From Streptomyces anulatus (GTDB lineage Bacteria > Actinomycetota > Actinomycetes > Streptomycetales > Streptomycetaceae), in NCBI RefSeq assembly GCF_000721175.1, contig NZ_JOEZ01000022.1, positions 56,325 to 120,324 on the forward strand: a stretch of DNA of 64,000 bases, given 5' to 3'. The notes under the pieces are model-generated. The model saw nothing but the letters and a program-made list of their open reading frames with translations, was not told where the DNA came from and made no database searches. Both the position numbers and the translations under genes were made by a program. Positions 1 through 8,402 of this stretch are shown piece after piece. Every line of letters starts with the position of its first letter. Positions within the stretch are counted from its first letter, which is position 1.

Positions 1-1
1 G

Positions 2-742
2 GCGGCGGGCCGGGGCCGGGCGCTGGGGGTCTGCGGCGGCGACGGCACGGTGAACCTGGCGGCCTCCGTGGCGGCGACGCGCGGGATGCCGCTGGCGGTC
101 TTCCCCGGCGGCACGCTCAACCACTTCGCCTACGACCTGGGCATCGAGACCGTCCACGACACCGCCACCGCCCTCACCGCGGGCGATGCGATCCGGGTGG
201 ACCTCGGCCGCTTCCGGCCGGGACCGAAGGGCCCGGACGGGGCGGACGGCCATTTCCTCAACGCCTTCTCGCTGGGCGCCTACCCGGACCTGGTGCGCAC
301 CCGGGAACACTGGTCACCGCGGATCGGCGGCTGGCCCGCGGGCGTCCTCGCGGCGTTCCACGTACTGCGCGGCCAGCGGCCGCTGGAGGCCGAACTGCAG
401 GGCCGCAGGCGTCCGTTGTGGCTGGTCTTCGTCGGCAACGGGCTCTTCCAGCGGGTGGGCCCCGCCCCGGGCCGCCGCCACAACCTGGCGGACGGTCTGC
501 TGGACGTCCGGGTGGTGCACGGCGGGCGGGGGCCCGCGCTGCGCCTGCTGGCGGCCGCGGTGGCGGGACCGCTGACCCGCTCTCCCGCCCATGCCGCGGT
601 GCGGCGGCGCCGGGTGCGGATCGGTGGCCTCGCACCGGGGACGCCGTACGCGTACGACGGTGAAGTGGCCCACTCCGGCACGGAACTGATGATCGACAAG
701 CTGCCGGAGGCGCTGACCGTCTACTGCCCGATGCCGGTCTGA
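2..742 (+). CDS. Diacylglycerol/lipid kinase family protein, 3' part (5' end outside window)
   Basis: The reading frame is open from the first bases and ends with TGA, so about 246 C-terminal residues are visible. The segment VCGGDGTVN near the window edge is the nucleotide-binding GGDGT motif of the diacylglycerol kinase catalytic domain, and PGGTLNHFA a few dozen residues later is the second conserved glycine-rich element. The family phosphorylates diacylglycerol, sphingosine-like or other lipid alcohols at the membrane. The remainder is the beta-rich C-terminal subdomain. Family members have about 40-60 residues before the GGDGT motif, or more when fused to a PAP2 phosphatase, so the true start lies upstream of the window. 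The exact lipid substrate cannot be told. Confidence 0.85.
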   Translation, partial: AAGRGRALGVCGGDGTVNLAASVAATRGMPLAVFPGGTLNHFAYDLGIETVHDTATALTAGDAIRVDLGRFRPGPKGPDGADGHFLNAFSLGAYPDLVRTREHWSPRIGGWPAGVLAAFHVLRGQRPLEAELQGRRRPLWLVFVGNGLFQRVGPAPGRRHNLADGLLDVRVVHGGRGPALRLLAAAVAGPLTRSPAHAAVRRRRVRIGGLAPGTPYAYDGEVAHSGTELMIDKLPEALTVYCPMPV

Positions 743-862
743 CACCCCAGGACCACTCGTCCGCATCGCAAGACACCCATCTCACCATCCGACATGTCGG
801 CGTACGGTTGTTCCTGTCGCCGCGCCTGCCGGCGCGAGGTTTTCGGGAGAGGACGTAACGCC

Positions 863-1672
863 ATGCCGAAGGAGACCGCCGTGTACACGCACGGCCACCA
901 CGAGTCGGTCCTGCGCTCGCACCGCTGGCGGACCGCCGCCAACTCGGCGGCGTATCTCCTCGACGAACTCCACCCCGGTCTGGCGGTGTTGGACGTGGGT
1001 TGCGGCCCCGGAACCATCACCGCCGATCTGGCCGCGCTGGTCGCGCCGGGCCGGGTCACCGCGGTGGACACCACCACCGGCATCCTCGGCCAGGCCGCCG
1101 CGGTGGCGGCCGAACGAGGCCTGGAAAACGTCGAGTTCGCGGTGGCCGACGTCCACGCCCTGGATTTCCCCGACGACTCGTTCGACGTGGTCCACGCCCA
1201 CCAGGTACTCCAGCACGTGGGCGACCCGGTCCAGGCGCTGCGCGAGATGCGGCGCGTCTGCCGTCCCGGCGGTGTGGTCGCGGCGCGCGACAGCGACTAC
1301 GCGGCGATGACCTGGTATCCGGAGGCTCCCGGTCTCGACCGGTGGCTGAACGTGTACGGCCGGGTGGCCCGCGGCAACGGCGGCGAGCCCGACGCCGGCC
1401 GCAGGCTCCTGTCGTGGGCGCGGCGGGCCGGGTTCACCGACATCACCCCGACCGCGGCCGCCTGGTGTTTCGCCACCCCGGAGAGCCGCTCCTGGTGGAG
1501 CGGTCTGTGGGCGGACCGTACGACGGACTCGGTCTACGCGGAGCTGGCCGTCCGGGGCGGCCATGCGAGCGCCGAGCAGCTCACGGCCATCGCCGGGGCG
1601 TGGCGCTCCTGGGGCGAGGAGGGTGACGGCTGGTTCATGGTCCCGCACGGCGAGGTGCTCTGCCGGACGTGA
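863..1672 (+). CDS. Class I SAM-dependent methyltransferase
   Basis: A 269-residue protein. Motif I (VLDVGCGPGTI, about residues 35-45) is the SAM-binding glycine loop, and the later FDVVHAHQVLQHV stretch is the motif II/post-II region of the UbiE/COQ5 methyltransferase family. The start ATG at 863 is chosen because GGAGAGGA lies just upstream and the reading frame before it lacks conserved sequence. The C-terminal half (WWSGLWADR and the following region) resembles many actinobacterial methyltransferases of unknown substrate. It stands alone between the lipid kinase and a convergent acetyltransferase gene. No substrate can be assigned. Confidence 0.85.
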   Translation: MPKETAVYTHGHHESVLRSHRWRTAANSAAYLLDELHPGLAVLDVGCGPGTITADLAALVAPGRVTAVDTTTGILGQAAAVAAERGLENVEFAVADVHALDFPDDSFDVVHAHQVLQHVGDPVQALREMRRVCRPGGVVAARDSDYAAMTWYPEAPGLDRWLNVYGRVARGNGGEPDAGRRLLSWARRAGFTDITPTAAAWCFATPESRSWWSGLWADRTTDSVYAELAVRGGHASAEQLTAIAGAWRSWGEEGDGWFMVPHGEVLCRT

Positions 1673-1688
1673 CGTCAGCCGGCCCTCA

Positions 1689-2180
1689 TCAGGGGCGGTG
1701 CCATTCCATGATGTGACCGGTCGCCCGGAACCGCTCGTTGCCCGCGAGCTTCCCGGTCCTCGTCTCGACGACCACGAAGCCCGCGCTCTCGTAGAGGGCG
1801 CGGGCGCTGTCGTTCCCGGCCAGGACCGTGCACTCGATCCCGGCGGAGTCGGCGGCCTCCAGGGCATGGCTCAGCAGGATCCGTCCGATCCCCTGACGGT
1901 AGCGGGCCGGGTCGACGTACAGCCAGGTGAGCTCCGCGTCCGCGTACGCGGCGAAGCCGGCGACCACCGGCTCGGAGCCGTTCCGCACCTCGGCCACCCA
2001 GAGCGCCCCGTCGAACAGCCCCTCCCCCTCGTACGTCTCGGCCAGCGTGAGGAAGGCGTCCACGCCGACGGAGGCGCGCAGCTCGTCCAGGCGCGCGGCG
2101 TCGTGGATGCGGGCGATCGCGTCCCAGTCCTCACGCCGGTAGGCCCGCACGGTGACCTCTGATGGCGAAAGTCGTTCCAT
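1689..2180 (-). CDS. GNAT family N-acetyltransferase
   Basis: A 163-residue protein starting at the ATG at 2180, with AGGG eight bases upstream. It has the usual GNAT layout: beta1-alpha1 (VTVRAYRREDWDAIARIHDAAR), a central strand ending in LTWLYVDPARYRQGIGRILL, where RQGIG is the Q/RxxGxG/A acetyl-CoA pyrophosphate loop (about residues 93-97), and a C-terminal ARALYESAGF element. It is convergent with the methyltransferase (16 bp apart) and divergent from the small VOC gene at 2278. The acceptor substrate is unknown. Confidence 0.85.
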   Translation of the reverse strand: MERLSPSEVTVRAYRREDWDAIARIHDAARLDELRASVGVDAFLTLAETYEGEGLFDGALWVAEVRNGSEPVVAGFAAYADAELTWLYVDPARYRQGIGRILLSHALEAADSAGIECTVLAGNDSARALYESAGFVVVETRTGKLAGNERFRATGHIMEWHRP

Positions 2181-2277
2181 GGGAACGACCCTGGCACCGC
2201 CCCCGGACCGGAGCAAGAGGATTTCGGCGGACCCGAATCGATCACGCCCGCGGCGGCCGCCAACTACCCTCGTACAC

Positions 2278-2631
2278 ATGGAGATCCTCGGAACCACGCT
2301 GCGTATCTGCGTCGACGACCTGGAGGCCTCGGTGGCCTTCTACGAGGGGCTGACGGGCACGTCCGCCCTGCGCTTCGAGCGCGGTGGGGTGTCGGTGGCC
2401 GCGATCGGCTGCTTCCTGTTGATGAGCGGGCCGGAGTCGGAGCTGGAGGTGTTGCGCAAGGTGGGTGCGACCATCGCCGTCAAGGACGTCGACGAGGCGA
2501 ACGCGGCGCTGACCCGGGCGGGCGCGCGCGTCATCGCGGGGCCGGTGCCGACCCCGGCGGGCCGCAACCTCATCGCCCTGCACCCGGACGGCTCGGTCTT
2601 CGAGTACGTGGACCGCAACGTCACCGTCTGA
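2278..2631 (+). CDS. VOC family (glyoxalase/bleomycin-resistance fold) protein
   Basis: A 117-residue single-domain protein with two beta-alpha-beta-beta-beta modules. The first is TLRICVDDLEASVAFYEGLTG. The second holds VKDVDEANAALTRAGARVIAGP and ends in ALHPDGSVFEYVDR, the typical VOC end carrying a metal-ligand Glu. The ATG at 2278 has no ribosome binding site, but TACCCT lies seven bases upstream. That fits a -10 box driving a leaderless transcript. The family includes lyases, dioxygenases and binding proteins, and the role here is not known. Confidence 0.8.
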   Translation: MEILGTTLRICVDDLEASVAFYEGLTGTSALRFERGGVSVAAIGCFLLMSGPESELEVLRKVGATIAVKDVDEANAALTRAGARVIAGPVPTPAGRNLIALHPDGSVFEYVDRNVTV

Positions 2632-2979
2632 CCGGCCGCCCGGGGCACGTCGATCACTCCTGGGGCGGGCCCCTGCGCGAGCTGTGGGCGTCCGGCAGCG
2701 GCCGTCGCTGACGGACGCCCACAGCTCGCCGGGGATTCCGGCCCCTTCACGCGGACCGGCGACCTCGAACCCGGCGTCGAAGACCTCGCGGGCCGCCTCG
2801 GTGCCTCCCGGCTGGTGGCAGCCCGGGACGGTGCCGGGGGCCGGGGGGCCGCGGCCCGAGGCTGGACGGGGCGTCGCGGACCACGATCGTACGCATGCGG
2901 CCCGTGCTCGCCGCAGCGGGCCGTGGCCCCCAAGCGGATTCGTGGGAGCCCGCGAAGCGGCCGGGGCGCGGGCTCCTCG
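2632..2979. other. Gene-free stretch of about 350 bp with a long hairpin
   Basis: No open frame here shows recognisable protein features. On the minus strand an ATG at about 2896 opens a short frame (MRTIVVRDAPSSLG) that ends after about 50 codons. It would run longer if one base changed in a C-rich run near 2840, but I cannot match it to a family. The stretch also contains the 18-bp inverted repeat listed separately. Confidence 0.5.
2677..2729. terminator. Long perfect inverted repeat, likely intrinsic terminator
   Basis: Eighteen bases at 2677-2694 (GCGAGCTGTGGGCGTCCG) are exactly reverse-complemented at 2712-2729. The 17-base loop can itself form a 5-bp stem (CAGCG/CGCTG). The hairpin lies 46 bp after the stop of the VOC gene. 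No U-tract follows, as is usual for Streptomyces terminators. Confidence 0.6.
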
Positions 2980-3219
2980 TCACTTCCCCCGGCGGCGGAA
3001 GAGGTAGCCGCCGCAGCCGAGGCCGATGAGGAACATGGCCAGCAGGGCGAACCAGAGGGGCATCGTCACCTCGGGGATCAGCACCCGGATGGTGACCTCG
3101 TTCGTGTTCACGCAGATGAACACGATGACGAGCACGACCAGCACACCGACCACGATGCGCCCCGGAGTGAGCCACCCCTTGGCCCTCGCGGTACCGCTCG
3201 ATACGTCCCTGGGGCTCAT
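2980..3219 (-). CDS. LapA-like (DUF1049) small membrane protein
   Basis: A 79-residue protein with two hydrophobic segments, about residues 20-38 (RIVVGVLVVLVIVFICVN) and 52-72 (LWFALLAMFLIGLGCGGYL), followed by a basic tail (RRRGK). The NTNEVTIRVLIPEVTMPL linker between them is typical of the LapA_dom/DUF1049 family, which is often near cell-envelope genes. The ATG at 3219 has AAGGG upstream. The function of actinobacterial members is unknown. The gene sits 138 bp downstream of the secreted S15 peptidase in the same orientation. Confidence 0.75.
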   Translation of the reverse strand: MSPRDVSSGTARAKGWLTPGRIVVGVLVVLVIVFICVNTNEVTIRVLIPEVTMPLWFALLAMFLIGLGCGGYLFRRRGK

Positions 3220-3357
3220 GGTCCGGCCCTTCCGCTCGCTCCTCGCCGTCCGGCCCGCCGACGTGCGCGCGACCGCCCCCGGGATGCCAGCATGTCCGGC
3301 GGCCGGGTTCGGGGGGCGGTCCTGTACGGCCGTTCGGGTGAACGGGAGTGCCGGGCG

Positions 3358-5145
3358 TCAGCCGGACGGGACCACCGGGAGCTCCAGTACGCCGGTGTCC
3401 TCGGGGGCGTGGACGACGGTGACGGGCTTGATGCCCCGGTTGCCGAAGTACGCGGTGTCGCTGGCGGCGATCACGAACTCCAGACGGTGCCCCGTTCCGT
3501 ACCGGTGGACGATGCCGGGCAGCTCCACCGTGAAGGGCCGGGTGACGTCGGGGACCCGGACCGGGGAGACGAGCCGGTTCACCAGCGTACGGCTGCCGTC
3601 CGGCGCGACGTCGTAGACCTTGGCGAACAGGACGAGCTTGTCGGAGGCGTCGCCGCTGTTCTGGACCCGTTCCGCCTTCGGGGAGAGCACCTTCAGGGTG
3701 GCCTTCGGCGCGCCGACGACGTCGAGGGGTGCGGTGAGGGGTTCGCTGCGCCAGCCGAGGTAGGTGCCCCTGGTGTCGTACGGCTCGGGGTCGGGCAGTC
3801 CGATCAGCGGGGCGACGGAGCTCTCGGAGTGGCTGGTGGGCACGAGCTGGTTGGTGTACCGGCGGCTGCCGCGCGCCACCTTCGCCCGGTTGTCGACGAG
3901 TTTGCCGTCGCCGGAGAGGTACAGGGACTGCGAGAGGGCGGGGACGCCGGCGGCCGAGCCGTAGCCGCTCCGCCAGGCGCGGTAGTAGGAGAAGGCGGGT
4001 CCGGTGTCGGTGTCCGTCTTCTTGTGGAGGTAGCGGTCGAACCAGGCCAGGACCCGCTGTCCGACGTGGCTGGTCTCCAGATCGCCCTGGCTCAGGTCGA
4101 GTTCGCCGGGGACCAGGCCGCCGCTGTGCCCCCAGGACTGCCAGATCATCTTCGTCTCGGTGCCCTGCGCCTTGAGCGTCCGGTAGGTGGCGGTGGCCTC
4201 GTTGAGGTTGAACAGGCTGTCCGCCTGGCCCTGGACGATGAGGGTGGGGGCCTTGACCCGGTCGAGGTAGGAGACGGGCGAGACGCTGCGGGCGTAGGCG
4301 AGCATCTCCTCGGCCTTGTCGGCGGGGTAGCGGCCCGAGTTCAGCAGCCGGATGGTCTCGCAGGCTCGGGTGGCGAAGTGCAGGCAGTCCAGCCGGTTGA
4401 TCCGGGACGGGTCCAGGCTCGGGTTGAGGAGTGGCTGGCCTTCGCCGATCAGGTAGAAGCCGTTGGTCCACTGCCACTTGAAGACGCCGGGGGTGCCGGG
4501 AGTGCCGGGAGTGCCGGAGGTGCGCGCCCCGGTGTTGTTGGGGGCGAGTGCGTAGCCGAGGTCGTTCCAGGTGATCAGCGGGACGAGGGCGTCGACGCGG
4601 GGGTCGACGGCGGCGGTGGCCAGCTGGATCGCGCCGCCGTAGGAGCCGCCGATCATGCCGACGCGCGGGTCGCCGTCGGCGTCCTGGGTGACGTAGTCGG
4701 CCTTGGTCCCGTCGTCGGCCGCGCGGACTCCCCCGAGGAAGTCGAGCAGTTCGGTCGCGGCCCTGCCGTCGATCCCGGGGTCGTCGAGGGTGATCAGGCA
4801 GCCGGACTTCCCGAAGCCGAGGCCGGAGTAGACGAGCCCGACGTAGCCACGCTCGGCGAAGGCCTCGCCGATGACGTCGGTGGTGCCGTCGGACTTGCTG
4901 CCGCCGAAGCCGTTGGTCGCGAGGACGGCGGGGGCGGGGCGGTCCGCGTCGGTCCCGGCGGGCCGGTAGAGATCGGCGTCCACCGTGCAGGTGCGGTCGC
5001 CCGCCTCGACGGTGAACGTCAGCGGGGTGACGGTGTACGGATCCGCCTCGGCGTGGGCCGGGCCGGCGAGGACGAGGGGGGCGACGAGGGCCGCCCCGGC
5101 GACCGCGACGAGCGGGCCGCGCACTCTGGAAACAGCACCTGACAC
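3358..5145 (-). CDS. Secreted CocE/NonD (S15, X-Pro dipeptidyl-peptidase-like) hydrolase
   Basis: About 595 residues. The GTG at 5145 is preferred because GGAGG lies five bases upstream; a GTG four codons earlier is possible. A Sec signal peptide (PLVAVAGAALVAPLVLAGPAHA) precedes the mature protein. The alpha/beta-hydrolase catalytic triad is visible: Ser in MIGGSYGGAI (about 165), Asp in VQGQADSLF (about 303) and His in WGHSGG (about 338). The C-terminal about 230 residues form the jelly-roll X-Pro dipeptidyl-peptidase C domain (VPDVTRPFTVELPGIVHRY and the following region). The family cleaves Xaa-Pro peptides, esters or acyl bonds; the substrate is unproven. A palindrome overlaps its promoter. 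Confidence 0.85.
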   Translation of the reverse strand: MSGAVSRVRGPLVAVAGAALVAPLVLAGPAHAEADPYTVTPLTFTVEAGDRTCTVDADLYRPAGTDADRPAPAVLATNGFGGSKSDGTTDVIGEAFAERGYVGLVYSGLGFGKSGCLITLDDPGIDGRAATELLDFLGGVRAADDGTKADYVTQDADGDPRVGMIGGSYGGAIQLATAAVDPRVDALVPLITWNDLGYALAPNNTGARTSGTPGTPGTPGVFKWQWTNGFYLIGEGQPLLNPSLDPSRINRLDCLHFATRACETIRLLNSGRYPADKAEEMLAYARSVSPVSYLDRVKAPTLIVQGQADSLFNLNEATATYRTLKAQGTETKMIWQSWGHSGGLVPGELDLSQGDLETSHVGQRVLAWFDRYLHKKTDTDTGPAFSYYRAWRSGYGSAAGVPALSQSLYLSGDGKLVDNRAKVARGSRRYTNQLVPTSHSESSVAPLIGLPDPEPYDTRGTYLGWRSEPLTAPLDVVGAPKATLKVLSPKAERVQNSGDASDKLVLFAKVYDVAPDGSRTLVNRLVSPVRVPDVTRPFTVELPGIVHRYGTGHRLEFVIAASDTAYFGNRGIKPVTVVHAPEDTGVLELPVVPSG

Positions 5146-5166
5146 GAAGACCTCCACACCGAGGAC

Positions 5167-5182
5167 ACCCTACCGACCGGTA
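5167..5182 (-). promoter_or_regulatory. Putative promoter -10 and TetR-type operator of the S15 hydrolase gene
   Basis: On the minus strand TAGGGT (5172-5167) resembles a -10 box 22 bp before the start. It overlaps the palindrome TACCG-AC-CGGTA (5171-5182). A related half site, TATCGGTAAG, lies about 50 bp further upstream (5231-5240). The 5-bp arms with a 2-bp centre are typical of TetR operators. No regulator gene is adjacent. Confidence 0.35.
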
Positions 5183-5356
5183 AGTGTTGGGCCGCGCTCC
5201 TGCTGTGACGCAGCTCATTGCCGTGTCAACGTATCGGTAAGCGGTTCTTGACGGACGTTCACGTTCCGCGCGCGAACGCCACATCCGGATGCCCGCGCGG
5301 ACAGCGGCGCGGGCACGGACGCGGCGGCGGATACGGGTGGGGCGGCCGAGGAGGGC

Positions 5357-6316
5357 TCAGCGCAGGGCGGGGGTCTCGACGGTCAGCGTGCAACGCCCGC
5401 CGTCCGCCGGTGCGTCGAGCACCCCGGGCACGCCCAGGGGGATCGTCAGCGCGGTCGGGCCGTGGCCGAAGCCCAGTTCCTCGACCACGGGTATGCCCAG
5501 CGGGCCGAGCCGGTCGGCGAGCACGGCGCGGACCTTCTCGTACGGTCCGCACTCCTGCCAGGAGCCGCAGGCCACACCGGCGGCCCCGTCCAGGGCTCCG
5601 GACCGCAGCAGCCGGGTGAGGAATCCGTCGAGCCGGTAGGGCTCCTCCCCCGTGTCCTCGATCACCAGCAGTCCGCCGCGGGTACGGGTCCTGCCGCCCG
5701 GGGTGCCGGTGTCGGAGGCGAGCAGGCTGACGCACCCGCCGTACAGGATGCCCCGCGCCCGGCCCGGGACCAGGGCCCCGGCCGATTCCAGGCCGAGGGT
5801 GCGGACGGTCTCGGGTTCGAAGAGCGTGGCGCGCAGGTGCTCACGGGTCGTCGCGTCCTTCAGGAACGTCTCGGTGGCGACCATCGGCCCGTGCAGGGTC
5901 GCGAACCCGGCCCGCAGGGCGAAAGCCTCGTGCAGAACCGTGATGTCGCTGTAGCCGACGAACGCCTTGGGCCCGGCGGCCCGGACCGCCGCCCAGTCGA
6001 CCAGGTCGACCATCCGGTGCGCGCCGTATCCTCCCCGGGCGCACAGCACGGCCTCCACCAACGGGTCGCACCACGCCTCCTGGAGGTCCGCCGCACGGTC
6101 CGCGTCCGCACCGGCGAGGTAGTCCAACTCCGGGTGTGCGTCACGGACATGGGGGCCGACGACGGGTTCGAGGCCCCAGTCGCGCAGGACGGCGAGACCC
6201 TCCTCCAGCCGGTCGGCGGGCACGGGGCCGCTGGGTGCGACGACGGCGACCCGGGAGCCGGGGCGCAGCCGGGGCGGCCGGGCGAGGGTCGCCGGGTCAT
6301 GGCCCTCACGGGTCAC
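5357..6316 (-). CDS. Muramoyltetrapeptide LD-carboxypeptidase / MccF-like (S66) peptidase
   Basis: A 319-residue cytoplasmic enzyme. The S66 Ser-Glu-His triad is visible: Ser in GYSDIT (about 121), Glu in LLVIEDTGE (about 219) and His in FGHGPTALTIPLG (about 284), with the family signature LCARGGYGAHRM before the nucleophile. Members cut the L-D bond of murein tetrapeptides during wall recycling or inactivate microcin-like peptide-nucleotides. The start GTG overlaps the TGA of the upstream S9 gene by four bases (GTGA), showing translational coupling. It is the last gene of a four-peptidase operon. Confidence 0.88.
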   Translation of the reverse strand: MTREGHDPATLARPPRLRPGSRVAVVAPSGPVPADRLEEGLAVLRDWGLEPVVGPHVRDAHPELDYLAGADADRAADLQEAWCDPLVEAVLCARGGYGAHRMVDLVDWAAVRAAGPKAFVGYSDITVLHEAFALRAGFATLHGPMVATETFLKDATTREHLRATLFEPETVRTLGLESAGALVPGRARGILYGGCVSLLASDTGTPGGRTRTRGGLLVIEDTGEEPYRLDGFLTRLLRSGALDGAAGVACGSWQECGPYEKVRAVLADRLGPLGIPVVEELGFGHGPTALTIPLGVPGVLDAPADGGRCTLTVETPALR

Positions 6317-8328
6317 GTGGTCAGCTCCAGGGTCGGCACGTCGGGCCGCTGAAAACCGAACGTCTGCGCGTAGAGGGAGAGTTCGGCCTCCAGTGCGCGG
6401 ACCAGAGTCTCCACGCGCCGGAAGCCGTGGCTCTCCCCCTCGAAGGCGATATAGGCGTGGGGGATGCCCCGGCCGGCGAGTGCGGCGAGGAACCGCTCGC
6501 TCTGGACGGGCGGGCAGATCACGTCGTCCAGGCCCTGGAGCAGCACGAACGGGGTGTTCAGCCGGTCGGTGCGGTGGATCGGTGAGCGTTCGCGGTAGCG
6601 CTCGGGCACCTCGGCGAACGGGCCGACGAGGGACTCCAGGTACTGCGACTCGAAGTCGTGGGTCTCGTCCGTGGCCCACCCTTCGAGATCCAGGATCGGG
6701 TAGAGGATCGTCCCGCAGGCGTACAGGTCGGTGGAGGTCAGCGAGGCGGCGGTGGTCCAGCCGCCCGCGCTGCCGCCCCGGATCGCGAGCCTGTCCGGGT
6801 CGGCGGCGCCCTCCTCGACCAGGGCCGAGGCCACGGCCGCGCAGTCGGCGACGTCGACCACGCCCCACTGGCCGCGCAGCCGTTCGCGGTAGCCGCGGCC
6901 GTAGCCGGTGGAGCCGCCGTAGTTGACGTCGGCCACGCCGATGCCGCGCGAGGTGAAGTAGGCGGTCTCCAGGTCGAGGACGAGCGGGGTGTGGCCGGTG
7001 GGCCCGCCGTGCGCCCGGACGACGTACGGCGGTTTCTCGCCCTCGGGGCCGGTGCAGTGGGGATTGCGCGGCGGATAGATGTGGGCGTGGACCTCACGGC
7101 CGTCGGGGCCGGTGAAGGTGCGGTCCTCGGGCACCGGGTAGTACGCGGGGTCGACCGCGTCGTGGTGGGGTGCGCCGATGGTGCGGGTGTGCCCGGTCGC
7201 GGTGTCCAGCTCGATAATCTCGGCGCCGCTGCGGGGACTCGCCGCGACGCCGACGACCCGGGAGCCGTGGACGGCGAGCGTGTCGGCCCAGGCGGTCCGG
7301 GGGCCCGGTACGTCGGCGAGTTCGCCGGTCTCCGGGTCCAGGATGCCGAGCCGCATGCCGCCCCTGCCGTGCAGGACGGCGATCAGCCCGTTGTCCAGGG
7401 GGTGGAACCAGCGCAGCCCGATCTTCCAGAGCGGCCCGCCGAACTCCTCGCCCCGGGGCGGCAGGAGGCGGCTGCTGGGGACGACACCGCCCGCGACGGT
7501 GTCGGGGCGGATGCGCTGGAGCTCCCACCAGCCGGAGAGGTCGGAGACGAACAGGAGGCTGCCGTCGCGGTCCCACTCCACCTGGCAGACCGATTCGTCG
7601 AGGTCGCCCACGAGGGGCCGCAGGCCGGTGAACTCACCCGCGTCGGTGATGTCGGCCAGCATGACCACCGTGCCGTCCCACGGCATCCGGGGGTGGTCCC
7701 AGGCGATCCAGGCCGCCCGCCGCCCGTCGTGGGAGACCTTGGGCCCGGTGACGAACCGGTGCCGGTCGTCGGAGAGTTCACGGACCGCCGAACGGTCGTC
7801 GGCCGCCGAGCCGTCCAGCGGTACGGCGGCGACCACGCGCCGCACGTCGGTGGGCGCGGGTCCGGTGAACTCCTCCAGGACGCACCAGACTTCGCCCGCC
7901 GCCCCGCGCTCCGGGCGCAGCTGCGGGTCCACCCAGCGCAGCCCGCCGCCGACGTCCGACACGGGGGTGAGCGGCCACGGCTCGTCCGGCCCGTCGGGGG
8001 CGTAGGCGTACAGCCGCTGGTCGGTGAAGTGGACGAACACCACGAGGAGTTCGCCGTTCTCGCGCACCGTGCCGGCCCAGGGCTGCCCGCCGTACTCGAT
8101 CACCCGGCTGCGGGCGTTCCAGGGGGCGGGCAGCACGGGGGCGGTGGTGCCGTCGGCGCGGCGGCGCATCAGGGCGCGCCGACCGCCCTCGGCGGGGCGC
8201 GGCTCGGTCCACCACACCTCGTCCCCGACGATGCCGAGGTGGTCGGGGCGGCCGTCGTACGAGGCGGCGAGCGCCGCGTCGATCGGCGACGGCCAGGTTC
8301 CGTACGGTGCTGCTGGCACGGTGCTCAC
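6313..8328 (-). CDS. S9 family prolyl oligopeptidase / acylaminoacyl peptidase
   Basis: A 671-residue protein without signal peptide. The N-terminal about 400 residues form a degenerate beta-propeller (repeated DxxG and WxxDP segments such as WIAWDHPRMPWDG). The C-terminal alpha/beta-hydrolase has Ser in RGGSAGG (about 517), Asp in LQGLDDVICP (about 600) and His in EGESHGF (about 633). The family releases dipeptides, acyl-amino acids or prolyl peptides from short peptides. It is third in an operon with M55, M20 and S66 peptidases. The GTG at 8328 lacks a strong ribosome binding site. Confidence 0.88.
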   Translation of the reverse strand: MSTVPAAPYGTWPSPIDAALAASYDGRPDHLGIVGDEVWWTEPRPAEGGRRALMRRRADGTTAPVLPAPWNARSRVIEYGGQPWAGTVRENGELLVVFVHFTDQRLYAYAPDGPDEPWPLTPVSDVGGGLRWVDPQLRPERGAAGEVWCVLEEFTGPAPTDVRRVVAAVPLDGSAADDRSAVRELSDDRHRFVTGPKVSHDGRRAAWIAWDHPRMPWDGTVVMLADITDAGEFTGLRPLVGDLDESVCQVEWDRDGSLLFVSDLSGWWELQRIRPDTVAGGVVPSSRLLPPRGEEFGGPLWKIGLRWFHPLDNGLIAVLHGRGGMRLGILDPETGELADVPGPRTAWADTLAVHGSRVVGVAASPRSGAEIIELDTATGHTRTIGAPHHDAVDPAYYPVPEDRTFTGPDGREVHAHIYPPRNPHCTGPEGEKPPYVVRAHGGPTGHTPLVLDLETAYFTSRGIGVADVNYGGSTGYGRGYRERLRGQWGVVDVADCAAVASALVEEGAADPDRLAIRGGSAGGWTTAASLTSTDLYACGTILYPILDLEGWATDETHDFESQYLESLVGPFAEVPERYRERSPIHRTDRLNTPFVLLQGLDDVICPPVQSERFLAALAGRGIPHAYIAFEGESHGFRRVETLVRALEAELSLYAQTFGFQRPDVPTLELTT

Positions 8329-8362
8329 GTAGGTCGGTCCCCCCGGGGCGCGGATCGGTCGG

Positions 8363-8402
8363 CAGGCGGTCAGGCGGTCAGGCGGTCAGGCGGTCAGGCG
8401 GT
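8363..8402. repeat. Five tandem copies of an 8-bp unit
   Basis: CAGGCGGT is repeated five times head to tail in the 65-bp gap between the M20 and S9 genes. The last unit contains the stop codon of the M20 gene (8394-8396). An 8-bp period implies slipped-strand copy-number variation. Confidence 0.9.

Noticed and set aside
2740..2898. A small minus-strand gene beginning MRTIVVRDAP
   Set aside because: The frame ends after about 50 codons, needs a base change to run on, and matches no family I know.
2815..5142. A 775-codon frame on the plus strand opposite the S15 hydrolase gene
   Set aside because: No motif. The opposite frame has a signal peptide and a full catalytic triad.
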